Assembly: GCF_000003815.2 (NCBI RefSeq)
Contig: NC_049982.1
Coordinates: 31,160,407 to 31,224,406 of the forward strand
DNA from: Branchiostoma floridae
Taxonomy: Eukaryota; Chordata; Leptocardii; Amphioxiformes; Branchiostomatidae
DNA: 64,000 bases
Direction of reading: 5' to 3'
Positions 31,135-42,882 of the stretch are shown one piece after another. The notes below the pieces were generated by a model. The model ran no database searches. It saw only the letters and a list, made by a program, of their open reading frames with translations, and was not told where the DNA came from. A program made the translations under genes and the position numbers. How positions within the stretch are numbered: the stretch's first letter is position 1; each line of letters opens with the position of its first letter.

Positions 31135-34100
31135 AGTTTGGATAATTCAATCAACAACAAAAAAACAGTTTAACAATATTGCACAACAAAACAAGAAATT
31201 AATCATAATCTTATACCTGCGTGAAACACTTCAAACATCACATACTCTACTCCTCTTTACACCCTAGCACAGAAAATCCAAGGGGATAAAAAAAAAACCT
31301 GTAAAAAAGTCCTAGGGAGCAAACATTTTGAAAAAAAGCCGGTGGGAATGACCCCTGCAACATTATGTAAATGTATTATAGTATATAGTAATACATGTGC
31401 CTAGGTGATTGAGTAAAGGTAGCAAGGCTAAAATATTTTACATGGTAAGAAAGTGGTAGTGTAAATATATAGGGATACATGTGTGTAGGTTAGTCACAGT
31501 GTAACTAGTAAACTGTGCAATGTCCTGTATTTTATTTTTTACTTGTGAATAAAAACGTGGGGGAAAATCACCTATTTTACTCTCAAACCATATCCCGGGT
31601 TTCCTTACTTCGTCACCAGAAACACTGAGACCAAGGCGATGATTCTATTCCAGCTACATGTTGAATACAAAGAAGTCTCTTATTAGCACAATCCATTATT
31701 TCATTTATCCAAATCACATACGTTGCAAATATCTTTCTTCAGCAAGTCATTGCAGCCTTTCGTCCTTAATTTTCCAAATTTTGTTAAAATATGTGCCTGA
31801 TGATCGTCATATTTAGATAAACTATGAGTGACACCACTATGAATATGGTATCATTTACCATAAACGCGAAATAAATATAGTTTTTCTCATTTTGACATTT
31901 ACAATGCAAATTAAGTCACCATTTGCAAGCAGTATTCATATCGATGTTCCACTCGAAGCAAGTTATATATATTGAGCATAGAGTTTCTGTCATTTAGATG
32001 ATATAGATAATATAAGGAATTAAATATAGGTTTCTTCATTAATTATTTAAATAATCTTATTTGCATGTTGAAAATAACCATAAGTTGGCTTTGTTATAAT
32101 TTACCTACGGAGCAAAAATAATGAAACTTCATTTATATCAAATTTGTTACTTTTTTTCTGAGATTTCTACCACTCTAAAATAGTGGCCATAGCTTTTCAA
32201 GTACGAAGGAATATAAAAAGTAGAAGTTCCGCCGCAATACCACTGAAAGGCACTTGGGGAGTCAAAATCCAATTATTTCGAGGTTTCATCAAGACCTACC
32301 CGCATGCCTTATATCAATACAATTCATTCATATCCTTTCGAGTTACTGCGTTGACTGATGGACAGACAAACACTGCAAATGGCACAACCTTCTTGGCGAA
32401 GGTAATTAGCATAACACCATCTTGGATTACCATAGAAACTTACTGGTAAACACGGTTACAGATTAGGCGAAAAAAGTTTTTAGTACCACAAGTAGTATTT
32501 AATTTGTTATATCAATAACAATATCTATATGATAATAATTTGTTATATGTCACTGGCATAAAGACTATGTAAAACTAGTAGAATTTTTTTGCCTGTTTCA
32601 GCCGACCACGATCTAGATAAACAACCCCCCTTTACCACCGCCCCCCCCCCCCACACACACACACAGACAACACACACGCCTCCAAAATGGCACCCCCAAA
32701 ACCCACAGAGCAGTCAGCGATTTTCGCTACTCGGTGGCAATCAGCAAGAAGAGGAAGAGTAAGTCGATTAAGTTTTACTATAGTTGGTGTACTCTTTAGT
32801 GGTAGGAATAAAGTGTCTTAACACTAAACTGACAACCACCATTTTTATCTGAATCTATGACGTAAAGAAATGCCCGTACGTGTGATCATTTTTATCACTA
32901 ACTGCCGAAAGTAAAGTGACAAAAAGAAAAAAACGTTTGTCTCCCATGGTCCCAGTACGAAACACCTACCCACATACAAGTATCAAGACAATCCATACAG
33001 GCATTATGGAGTTAGCCTGCTCAAAGACGGACACGCAGAGATATACAAACAAACGCTGATACAAATATTAACCTTCTTTACAAAGGATATTATATTGTTG
33101 GTCATATCTGCATAATGCTGTACACAGTGTTGACATTTGCAGCTAAATCATTTTCGACAATGAAAGAAGCATCCTGCAAATTTATAAACTTGAAGTTACG
33201 AGAGGTTTCCAATGTGAGTTATTTGACATTTTGAGACGAATATAACTTGGTAACCACCACGCAATCTCCACCGGAGATTGTGTGCCCGTAGCTATGCTAT
33301 GACGTACAAATGGGAAATCCCGAACAAAATGGGCGTGGTTGTTTTGCTCTTTGGCAACTGAAAAGAAACTAACGACATTGAACTTCCGTAATTTATTGTC
33401 TGTAAGAACCATACAAACATACCCAGAATTTTTGTCGATCAAACACTTAACGTTTCGTATTTGAAGTCCTAGTCATGAGTGATAAGAGGAACGCTAGTGC
33501 TTAACAAGAATTCGGAGACCTCATATCCCCAATAGTCAGATTATGTAAATAACTTCTACATCTGCATAATCTATGCTTGGTAATGTACACCTTTAGATAA
33601 ATTAAAACGGTCACAATGTTGATTTTCCAATAATTTGCCACTTAGGAGACTCATGCCACTTTTACAATAATTATGCAAATTATGGACGTATTTGCATGAT
33701 TGGTATCTGCTTATGTTCCACTTACCGCCAACAACATATATAACAAGTATTTGAGTCCTACAATGAAAAACACTACAAATGAAAAATGTTCTTATTAAAT
33801 ATGAAAATCATATGCAAGTTTGCCTAGTTTGCACTTTATGATGTATATCTCTGTCTAAGCTACCCACATACCAAGTATCATGTAAATTTGTCGTTCCTTT
33901 GTTCAGTTATCCTCCAAAGAAGACTTTGACAAAAACACCGCTGTAGTGCAGAGCAACCTGTTAGAGACAAATATTCCTTACGTCATAAGCTAGCTATCTG
34001 CCACAAAAAAGACCCACCCCTTCTAATCCGTTATTCTTAAACGGCTTAACATATGACCAATTAGTTTTTACAGAATGATATAAAAGAGATGTTGCTCAAG

Positions 34101-34847
34101 GTTTTAAGAAATTTGACGCTCTTATGACGCAATATGATGTATTTATGACGTTTTCATTTGGATTGTATACGCTGGAACCTTAAGAAAAGGGTATTTTCAG
34201 AAAACATCAAGATATGCTGAACAAATGTGAGAGCAAGTGCAGATAACAGAATAATAATGTTTCTTATGACTTCTGTTGCCAATAGCAACAATATTGACGT
34301 AAAAATAAAGTCATAAAATGACATAATGCATATTCAAATTACCAGTTCGGCTCCACCATCTTAAATCCACCACCTTAAATCTAAAAAATGCATTTTTTTG
34401 CAACAAGATATCGAAAAAAGACAATGGAAATAGAGTTACTAAAACATTCATTGAAACGTTTTTTTTTAATGAAAAAATCCCAGATACTTTTAAATCCTAA
34501 GCGATAATGACTTAGTTACTGTTGATCTGGTAGTATGGTCCGTCATCTTGGATTTTGACCGGCAAAGTTATGAAATTAGCATAATTTATGCATATTTTAT
34601 TATAAAATATATTCTTGAAAACATAGGATTTTACACATGTAAGAACATAACAGTGATATGGCAAAAAAAATTAAAAATTTTGTTAGAACCGACTTTTGTC
34701 AAAATGCCTGTAAACAAAGGGTTGCCATGGCTACACGAAAAATTGGAATTTTTTCATACTATGTGAATTGGTGGCAACTAAATATTAGGAAAAGTTACCA
34801 AATTTAATGGCTCTGGCGTAATCCGTTCTGGCGTTATGCCACAAGCA
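31135..34847. other. Intergenic DNA with diverged repeats, no gene seen
   Basis: Upstream of gene 1. Diverged copies of the CTACCCAC-type dispersed repeat occur at 32205-32415 and 32950-33050, with a C-tract followed by a CA repeat near 32640. The remaining AT-rich sequence shows no exon-like frame. Confidence 0.5.
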
Positions 34848-35830
34848 AGTGATTGTTTACATAGCTCTGACTCACGTATTCATAGCTCTGACTCACGCGG
34901 AAAGTCCCGTGAGTTTCGCAACCTGCCGAATGTGAAAGTAAAAAAGACGCTACTCAAATCTTCTTGAAAATGTTTTTCAGCCTGGCTTCACATTTAACAC
35001 CAGGGTACGGCTTGCTTCTACGTGTTAGGTAGAAATTCCTTCTATCAATCTAATAACGCAAGTACATTTTGCAGCGGTAGCGGTCAGTGCTGTTCAGTAG
35101 AAATAATGCAATGTTAGATACATGTATGGCATTTTACATGTAGAGATTTACATCCGACATGCAGAATCAGTGAATTCAAGTTTATAGGTCTCGAGTCTCT
35201 GTCGGTGACGATAGTTATTCGATCTAAGTGATGGAATTCTGCCTGTAGAATCGCAATCGAAGTCTCAGATAGCCCTGGTAGAAGTGGAGAGTTGTACTGT
35301 TACAAATCGTGATTGGAGTCCATGCTGGCACAATCTTCGGTCACAATTTCTACAGGTGAAACGGGCGATTCAAGTAGTGGAAACTGCGATCAGTTCCAAA
35401 CACAGCACGTTAGCTACATTACATACTATTAAAAGTTTATAAAAGTTCTACTCACGCCAGGGACTGTTGATGCAAAGGAACTAAGGCTCGAAATGTAGAT
35501 TAAAAACCGCAGAACACAGTATCTATCCGAGACCCCGCCCCATTAGTAGTTCGGGTATAAAGTAGTACGCACACAAAAAAACGTAGACGAGATTCTTCTG
35601 TTTAAGGTGTTAAGTGTGCTGAACGGTGACAAAGTACGTCTGTTTTAAGACTGTATGTTTATAAGTTGGATTACGATGTTTGTTCTGTCAGCGTGAATTT
35701 TGCGCATTGATCTATTACGGACTATTCCTGTGCGTCTTCTACTGTTGAAAAGTCCCCTAAACGAAGTTTCGGGGGAGTATGCAATGACCTGACGTGTGGG
35801 AATCCCCAGGGGATTTTTTTGCCTCACCGC
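34848..35830. repeat. Duplicated block, copy A, with kappaB-like site
   Basis: Shares with 37901-38890 the start GTGATTGTTTACA, CATAGCTCTGACTCACGCGG, AACCTGCCGAATGTGAAAG and GTCAGTGCTG(G/T)TCAGTAGA, then TACTCACGCC and GCAAAGGAACTA. On the minus strand GTGAGTA could be a donor after a short noncoding exon. GGAAAGTCCC (34899-34908) is a perfect inverse of GGGACTTTCC. Confidence 0.55.
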
Positions 35831-36054
35831 TTCAATTGAACGGCGTCAGTTACAGTAAGCAAATACAGTTAAACTTTTCGCTAGCCTTGACCGAAATCTA
35901 AATCCACGTTCACACTATGCGTATTATTGTTGGTTGTCAGGCGTCGGTGCTATTTGTTTTGATTGTTTTATTTATTTATTGATCTTTAGGGTAGTCCCTT
36001 CAGTTAACGTAGTAACTGATTTCCAAGGGAGCCCTATATACATGTTCGCACAAC

Positions 36055-36405
36055 GACGGGTTATACCGCCCCGGGTGAATGATGTAGATCACCATGTGGC
36101 TGATACGAGACAGAGGACGCCAGGCCTTCATCCGGGTGATTTGAAGTGAATCACCAACTCCCGACAGAAGGATTTGCACCAACGCACACCGCACCATCGC
36201 ACGTGTGGGGGTTCTTTAACGTGCATGGGGTATGGCTCTCCCCATACACGGGACCTCCATTTAACGTCCTGTCCGAGGGACGACTCATTTTTCACTTGAG
36301 TAAAGTGAGGAAAGTCGTGTAAAGTGCCTTTCCCAAGGGCACAAGACCGGTAACACGACAGGCGGATTCCGAATACACTACCACTGTGCTACGCGGCCCT
36401 CATTG
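36055..36405 (-). mobile_element. tRNA-derived SINE, reverse orientation
   Basis: Reverse complement starts GGCCGCGTAGCACAGTGGTA, then TTCGGAATCCGCC, then CGTGTTACCGGTCTTGTGCC and GGCACTTTACACGACTTTCC, the shared body of the SINE family in this window. The 3' part differs from the copy at 51930 (ends ...CATGTGGCTGATACG region). Confidence 0.6.
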
Positions 36406-37389
36406 TGCAGGTGTATGTTGTTCTTGGCTTTTATGGCGTTTGCCTTTCTATTGCTCTTAAGAATGGCCGGCCCCACCTGTACGTCGCTCCACGACACCAC
36501 ACACTTTGACAAGACTGTTTACACGTAACGTTATAAGTCGGTGTGTGCATTGTCGGTGTGTGCATTGTGGTAATGGCACGAAAAACGTTTTATAAGCCTG
36601 CCTACCATTCTTAAGGTATATATTTCTTCTTTATGGATCTATACACCGCTTATACGAGTACGTAATGATTTGCTTTACGAAGTCTTTGCGTAAGTGCGGA
36701 TATATCCGTATTATCTAGTATACTGTATACTATTGTACAACGTATATTGTAATGTTACCAAGGCTAGCCCTTGATAATAGCCTCAGGCTAGTTGGGTAGC
36801 CCTGGCTGTATTTCTCATGATTATACAGCCGAATAAATCAAATCAAATCAAAATCTAGTTTTCAAGTTGCCTTTCAGCAGCGTAAACTTGTTGTAAATTG
36901 TTATTAAAACTCCTTTTAATTGCATTTAAGTGTTGCGTTTTTTCATCTATAAGCATAATTTCGAGTCATACGTAAGCGTAAAGATGATCATTAGGAGCGG
37001 ATACAGTCGTATTTTCCGGTTTTCCAGTTGCCTTTCAGTCTCAATCAGATAGTTACGTGCCTTTATTTTTGTGTCAAATTTCACCCGATTTGACTGAATG
37101 AAAAAACTCGTTATACCACTTACATTACTTTTTGACTTGCCCTGGTATAAAATCTAATCATATGACCTCACCAGCACAACGTAACATTGTTACAGTGGGT
37201 TTCCAGCCTTAGGCGCACATGGGGTGGAAGTATAGGAAAATGTCATATTCATGATAATAATATTGTTTTCTTTTCCGACACAGGTACAAAGTAAATCTTA
37301 TATCCATAACAAGAGCTACGTAGACCAATTTAGTAGACTTCTTTGCCTGATTTTAAGTATGCTGTGTTACACCGACCGTGATCGACGAA

Positions 37390-37524
37390 CGGGTTTACAT
37401 GTATTCATAGCTTTAACTCACGCGGAAGGTCCCCCGTGAGTTTCGCAACCTGTCGAATGTGAAAGTAAAAAGACGAAACTCAAATCGTCTTCAAAAAGTT
37501 TGTCAGCCTGACTTCACACTTCAC
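37390..37524. repeat. Short extra copy of the duplicated block
   Basis: Matches the first 130 bp of 34848 and 37901 (ACTCACGCGGAAGGTCCC, CCTGTCGAATGTGAAAG, GTCAGCCTGACTTCACA). Its kappaB-like core is disrupted (GGAAGGTCCCC). Confidence 0.55.
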
Positions 37525-37900
37525 AACAACCCCCCCTCCCCCCACCACCAACCAATCTATAGCCACACTCTAAAATGGCATGGGAGTCGCGAAATACCAA
37601 AACAATCACTGTATTTATGTGGAATGTTACGTTCCTTTTGCAACTAAGACAAAAAGTAGCGTACGCACATGTGTCGATCAAACGCTGGGCTTTTCTTATT
37701 TCAATGTCTTGATGTGGATACACGCGTAACTTTAAAGAGACACCCGCCGGGCCTTGCTATCAGGTTTTTGTCTATCTTCTAATATCTACAGAAAATTCGC
37801 TTATTCGCTTGTATCGTAACATGCGTCTCAGGTACGCCTTTGTTACAATAGAGAATACAGCATTTGGCTTATTAGTATAAACCTGACACAAGACTCCAGT

Positions 37901-38890
37901 GATTGTTTACACGTATTCATAGCTCTGACTCACGCGGAAAGTCCCGTGAGTTTCACAACCTGCCGAATGTGAAAGTAAAAAGACGCTAATCAAATCGTCT
38001 TCAAAATGTTTGTCAGCCTGACTTTACATTGCACTCCCGCGGTTGCGACTTGCTTATAAGCTAGAAAGCCTATTTTTTAAATCTTACAACGCAAGCAAAT
38101 TTTTGCAGCAATTACAGCATTCAGTGCTGGTCAGTAGAAATAATGCGATACACAAAATACATGGGTGTCATTGTACATTCGACATCTGGAAGAAATAGCT
38201 GTTCTACCGTCCGGTAGAGATCGCGATTTGAGTCTCTGTTGTTCACAATGTCGATAGGGATTGCGATCTAAGTGGTGCGATTCTGTCGGTAGAGGTCTAG
38301 ATCGGAGTCTAAGCTAGCGCTGACACAAGGAGCGAATTGTACCGGAAAAAATAGATCTCTTTGGAGTACAATCGTCTATCACAATTTCTACAATCCCCTC
38401 TCAGGTAAAATTCAACTTGTTCGCCAAATTACTTAACGTTACAAGTCTAAACAAAACAGCTGAAAGATCGTACTCACGCCTCCGGGTGTTGCAAAGGAAC
38501 TACTTGCGGGAAATCAGGATTTGATCCCGCAGAACACGACCTTGGCTCCGATAGTAGTTCGGTCACAAAGTGGTGGGACACGGTATTCGAAAAAGCGTCA
38601 GAAACCATTCTACGTACGATGGCAAGGTGGAGACGTTGGTAAATGGTGAATGAATCTATAATTTTTGAGACTGTTTAATTGGAGTAACGTGACGATGTTT
38701 ATTCTGTTAGCGGGAACATGTGGATTGATATGGAGCTACTGACTGTGCGTCGGCTGCATGCAGACCAATAAGCGGGCCCTCACAACGCTGAGAATATAGG
38801 AAAGTCCCCTGGAATTCGGTCCAAGTCACAGGGTATACTTTCACAGTACGCCTATACGCAAACTCGGCGTTTGTTTCTTTGTACAGAAAT
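37901..38890. repeat. Duplicated block, copy B, with two kappaB-like sites
   Basis: Paralogue of 34848-35830. GGAAAGTCCC at 37936-37945 lies between CTCACGC and CGTGAG, forming a short inverted repeat. A second GGAAAGTCCCC lies near 38809-38819. Copy A has GAAAAGTCCCC at the second position. Confidence 0.55.
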
Positions 38891-39299
38891 ATACATACCA
38901 AAAATCATGACGATACGTCAACACCCATTCGTATTTTCTCACTAGTTATGCAAATGAGGTCGTCATTTGCATAATGAATATGTATCGGCAATTTTCTCTT
39001 TCTCATCTATTATGTGAACCGTTTACAAGTCCTATCATGGAACGTAGTGGATTTAAAAACTTTCCTCATTAATTATGCAAATTAGTTGTTGATTTGCATA
39101 ATTCGTATTCCAATATGCACATAGTTACTTGGGCAATCTACATACCAAAATCATGACGATTTGTCAACACGTTCTCGGGTTATTCTCGTCCAAAATTGGA
39201 CAGGAAATTGGCGCCTGCAACTCCAAACAAGCCGCTAGGGGTCCAAACTCACAGCACTTATTCTCTGCCCCAATGGCTATCTACCACTTAAAAATTACG

Positions 39300-39535
39300 A
39301 CCACAGCATGTCCAGAACACGAAATATAAAAATGGAAGTTCCGCTGCAGTACCTTAGCAAGCCGTTAAGGGGCCCATTATTGAACTTGACCTTCGTTTTC
39401 CCGACCCCTACCCACCTACCAAATACCATCGGGATCCATCCATGGCTTCTCGAGTTATGCTGTTAACAGACAGACACACTCACAGACACACAGACTTACG
39501 CTCAAAACATAACCTTGCCATTCTGGCGAAGATAA
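39300..39535. repeat. Dispersed CTACCCAC-CAAATACCAT repeat
   Basis: AAGTTCCGCTGCAGTACC, GAACTTGACCTTCG, CTACCCACCTACCAAATACC, TTCTCGAGTTATGCTG and a CA/AC-rich tail. Best preserved copy of the family in the window. Confidence 0.5.
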
Positions 39536-40424
39536 AGAAAAAGGTACCGTTCTACATAAAGACAAGAATTTAATTATATTATGACAATTGCACACTGAAA
39601 TACAGTTGTTATAAAGTTTGTACATGAACATGTATCATGATACATGGCCTTTTTACATTGCAGTCTTGAATATCTCTTCACAATTGATTAATCTAAATGA
39701 CGATCATGCAAAAACTATGAATATCAAATATATTTGTCTTAAAAGTTATATTTATTCTAAAAACTTATCTACTTTAGTTATCAAGAGTCATGAACATACT
39801 CAATATTGCAGACATGTCCCGTAAGACATAAGTAATTTTAGTGTTGTTGTTACCAAATTGACTTTCCCATGCAATAAATGCTAAAACAAAGCAAAAACAC
39901 GGAGTCTGATTTCAAAACACATCTAATTACATTTCAAACCTCAAAGTCTTTACCCCTCACTACAAAGCTGGATTTGTCAGGTTTGGTTCGGTTTGGTTAT
40001 AGAAAGTGAAAGGTCCTCTCTGGTACCTTAATGACCTACAGCCAGAAGATTGAAAGTACACCGGGATTTAACCCCCTGTCCTATAATGGGTCAGTCCAGC
40101 CTGTGAGCTGCCCTTCAGTTTTTAGGGACAGGTCAAAACATGGCAAAGGTCACAATCTTTTGCCAGATTGTTACACTATACACAGAGTCATGCTTTTGTC
40201 CTACCTTGCAAAGAATTTAGACCTTTATTATCAAAAATTGTCCAGGAATAAAGATTATTAAATACATAAGTCATGAAAGTACAATGCTAAACTTTCTGCC
40301 AATGCAAAGGTATATACGGATAAAATTTTCTATGACCACTGTCACCTTATTAGTCAGGATCAATAATGAATTCACCTACATGTGATAATATACTTTTTAT
40401 GATCATATTGATCAAATGAACCAT

Positions 40425-40430
40425 TTTATT
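40425..40430 (-). terminator. Candidate poly(A) signal of gene 2
   Basis: AATAAA on the minus strand about 390 nt after the gene 2 stop, overlapping a second copy. If used, the 3' UTR would contain the palindromic repeat at 40480-40770. Confidence 0.35.
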
Positions 40431-40479
40431 TATTAATTCATTCATAAGACATTTTCGGCTCTACAAGTGGCACAATCAA

Positions 40480-40770
40480 ACTCCTACGCAGACATTCATC
40501 CTACAGTGCCAGCAAAATCGCCTCTTGTCTGTACTCTGCTATCTCAACCGTCACCATCAGTTCCTGTGGGCGTCGCCACAAACCTGCTGTCAGCCAATCA
40601 GAGAATAGGCCCTTCAGTTTTCAAAAGGGACCTTGCATATATAAGGGTAAGCTGATCAATATTTATAAGCAGGGCAGTCAGGAACCGATGGTGACAGTTG
40701 AGATAGCAGAGTACATACAAGAGGCGGTTTGCTGGCGCCGTTGGATGTCTCTGCATAGGAGAATATGGCA
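40480..40770. mobile_element. Palindromic MITE near the 3' end of gene 2
   Basis: TCTTGTCTGTACTCTGCTA and CTCAACCGTCACCATC on the left; inverse GATGGTGACAGTTGAGA and TAGCAGAGTACATACAAGA on the right. About 290 bp. Confidence 0.6.
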
Positions 40771-40817
40771 CAATCTAAGAGGGGATTAGCAGTAAAACTA
40801 GTATTTAACAAGAACTT

Positions 40818-42882
40818 CTACGAGTGAGAAGATTTTGGAGATGTCATGATTTTGATGACGTTGTTGGATGGTCCGATGACCTCATCTTTCCTGACAACAC
40901 GTTTGTCTCCATTGATTTCTCTTGCCTGCATGAAGAGAAGACAAAACAAGCATCTATCTTAAAGCCTTGTCCTTTGCGCATGTTTATACACTGTCAGATT
41001 ACATAGTGATTTTTTTGTTACACAACCGTTTCTTTATTTCCACCCCCACTTTTGTGACCATCCATCACCTTCCTCAGTGCAATGCTGACTGGTTGACATT
41101 GAACTGCAGCTATAGGTGTCTGTGCATGCAGATGTGGTCCCAAACATAAAATAAAGCTTGAGGTCGCATATTCTGCTGGCTTATTTTGTAATTTTTATGT
41201 ATTTACTGTTTCACCAATCTATGAAAAATAATTTGACAAGTTTTGGTGTCAGTAGTTATTACTCATTATCATAATTTATGCAGAAAATGAGGAGAAACCA
41301 TATTTGCTCTGAAAATCTACCATACTCTATCTACTTAAACAATGTTTTGTCTTATCAATTTCTAAACAAAGTTTTTGATGCTGCAATAATACTTATAGCA
41401 TAATAATGCTATTTAACAACAAAAAATACAACATTTGTGAAAAGTAACGAATTTATTACTTAATTATGCACCATATTCCGCCATCGAAACACACACATAC
41501 AATAACTCTTGTCTATTTTCCCGCAAAGATCTTTCTTGTAGGTTCCTTCTGCACATTCTGTCCATATATTGTTTCTTCATTAATTAGAAACATTTTCACT
41601 TTCATTAGTAAAGGTAATTAGTGGGTATTATCATAATTTATGCAGAATGTCGAAAAACTGTGTTTTACACTAAAATACTAAATTTCTTTCAAAATATTCG
41701 GTGTTTACTCATCTAAGCAACTATAACTTATTGCTGTAATAGCAATAATGAGGGATGCCTGTTATTTTATTGAAATGTCTTGATATTTATGTAATTAATG
41801 ATTCCTAATTGGCTGGGGTCATTTTTGACCCCACCGAACCAGACACAAACTTTCAAGTATAGCTTATACAATAATGGACAAAACTCGGTGAAAAATTGGT
41901 AGATGTTGTAAGACATGTACACGAACAAATTCATGGAAGGAATTTTTTCTCCGATGACAAATGTTGCTATGACCGATAAAAATATACTCCTGGGGTCAAA
42001 AATGACCCCATACGGTCGGATGAGGGTTAATGGAACAAATGAAAAATAACATTCAAATTACCTCTGCTCGGACAAATGTTCCTTTCAAGAGCTCTAGAGC
42101 ATGTACCAGCACTGTGTGTAGGTGCCCCACTGTAGTACCTGGTCTCAGCACTATACAGTCCTGGAAAAGTACAGAAGGGACAAAGTAAATATCTCTGATG
42201 TGTTACGAAATGACTTAGCTGACTTTTATATGGAGTACATCAGTCCATTTCCACATTTCCAAAAAGAAAGAAATGTTTGTGACAATATCTTAAAAGAAGC
42301 AAATGCGCCATAAAAAGTCTTATAAGAAGTCTCATAAAAAGTTGTCTAAGAAGTTAGAAGATATGAAAGAATGAAAATCAAGAATTTATTGTTCAGTTCA
42401 CAAGGTTTGGACATTTGTATACCTTTCTGACCAAAAGACTTTTTGCCCAATTTTTTTCTTTTTTTGCATGCTCAGATCAATTGTGGGGTGCCATATAATC
42501 ATATAATCATATTAGAGTGTCTGAGTATAAATACACCAAATTCGATAAGGAACAGTTACTGTATCACAAGTGAAAAATATGTAATTCACAATCTGGTGTA
42601 GTTCAAGTTGGTACAGTAGGTTCAACTTCAGACTACATGTATTATGTACTAAACAAAACTTCGCTAAGACGCATAAGCCTCTCAAACTGATTTCCATATC
42701 TTAAGTGTTTACATGTAAGATAAAGATCTTTCACGTATACCTTAAGCACCCCTGGCACTTCCCCCTTCTGCCTGTGGTCTAGCGACATGAGTGTGTCCAA
42801 GTCTTGTACAGGGAAGGCAAAAGTAGGTGACTTCAAAGACACTGCAAGGTTCAGGGCATTGTGGACATTGGTGGAACCAAAC
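40818..42882 (-). CDS. C-terminal exons with the TGS domain
   Basis: Exons 42741-42882, 42062-42160 and 40818-40925. They read K-F-G-S-T-N-V-H-N-A-L-N-L-A-V, F-P-V-Q-D-L, then D-C-I-V-L-R-P-G-T-T-V-G-H-L-H, F-V-R-A-E, A-R-E-I-N-G-D-K-R-V-V-R-K-D and N-N-V-I-K-I-M before the TAG at 40818-40820. The D-C-I-V-L-x-P-G-T-T-V and F-V-R-A-E blocks are typical of the TGS domain at the end of YGR210-like and DRG GTPases. TGS domains usually contact ribosomes or nucleotides. Confidence 0.82.

Noticed and set aside
42122..42313. Plus-strand 63-residue frame
   Set aside because: Overlaps the edge of the antisense TGS exon and has no splice or family support.
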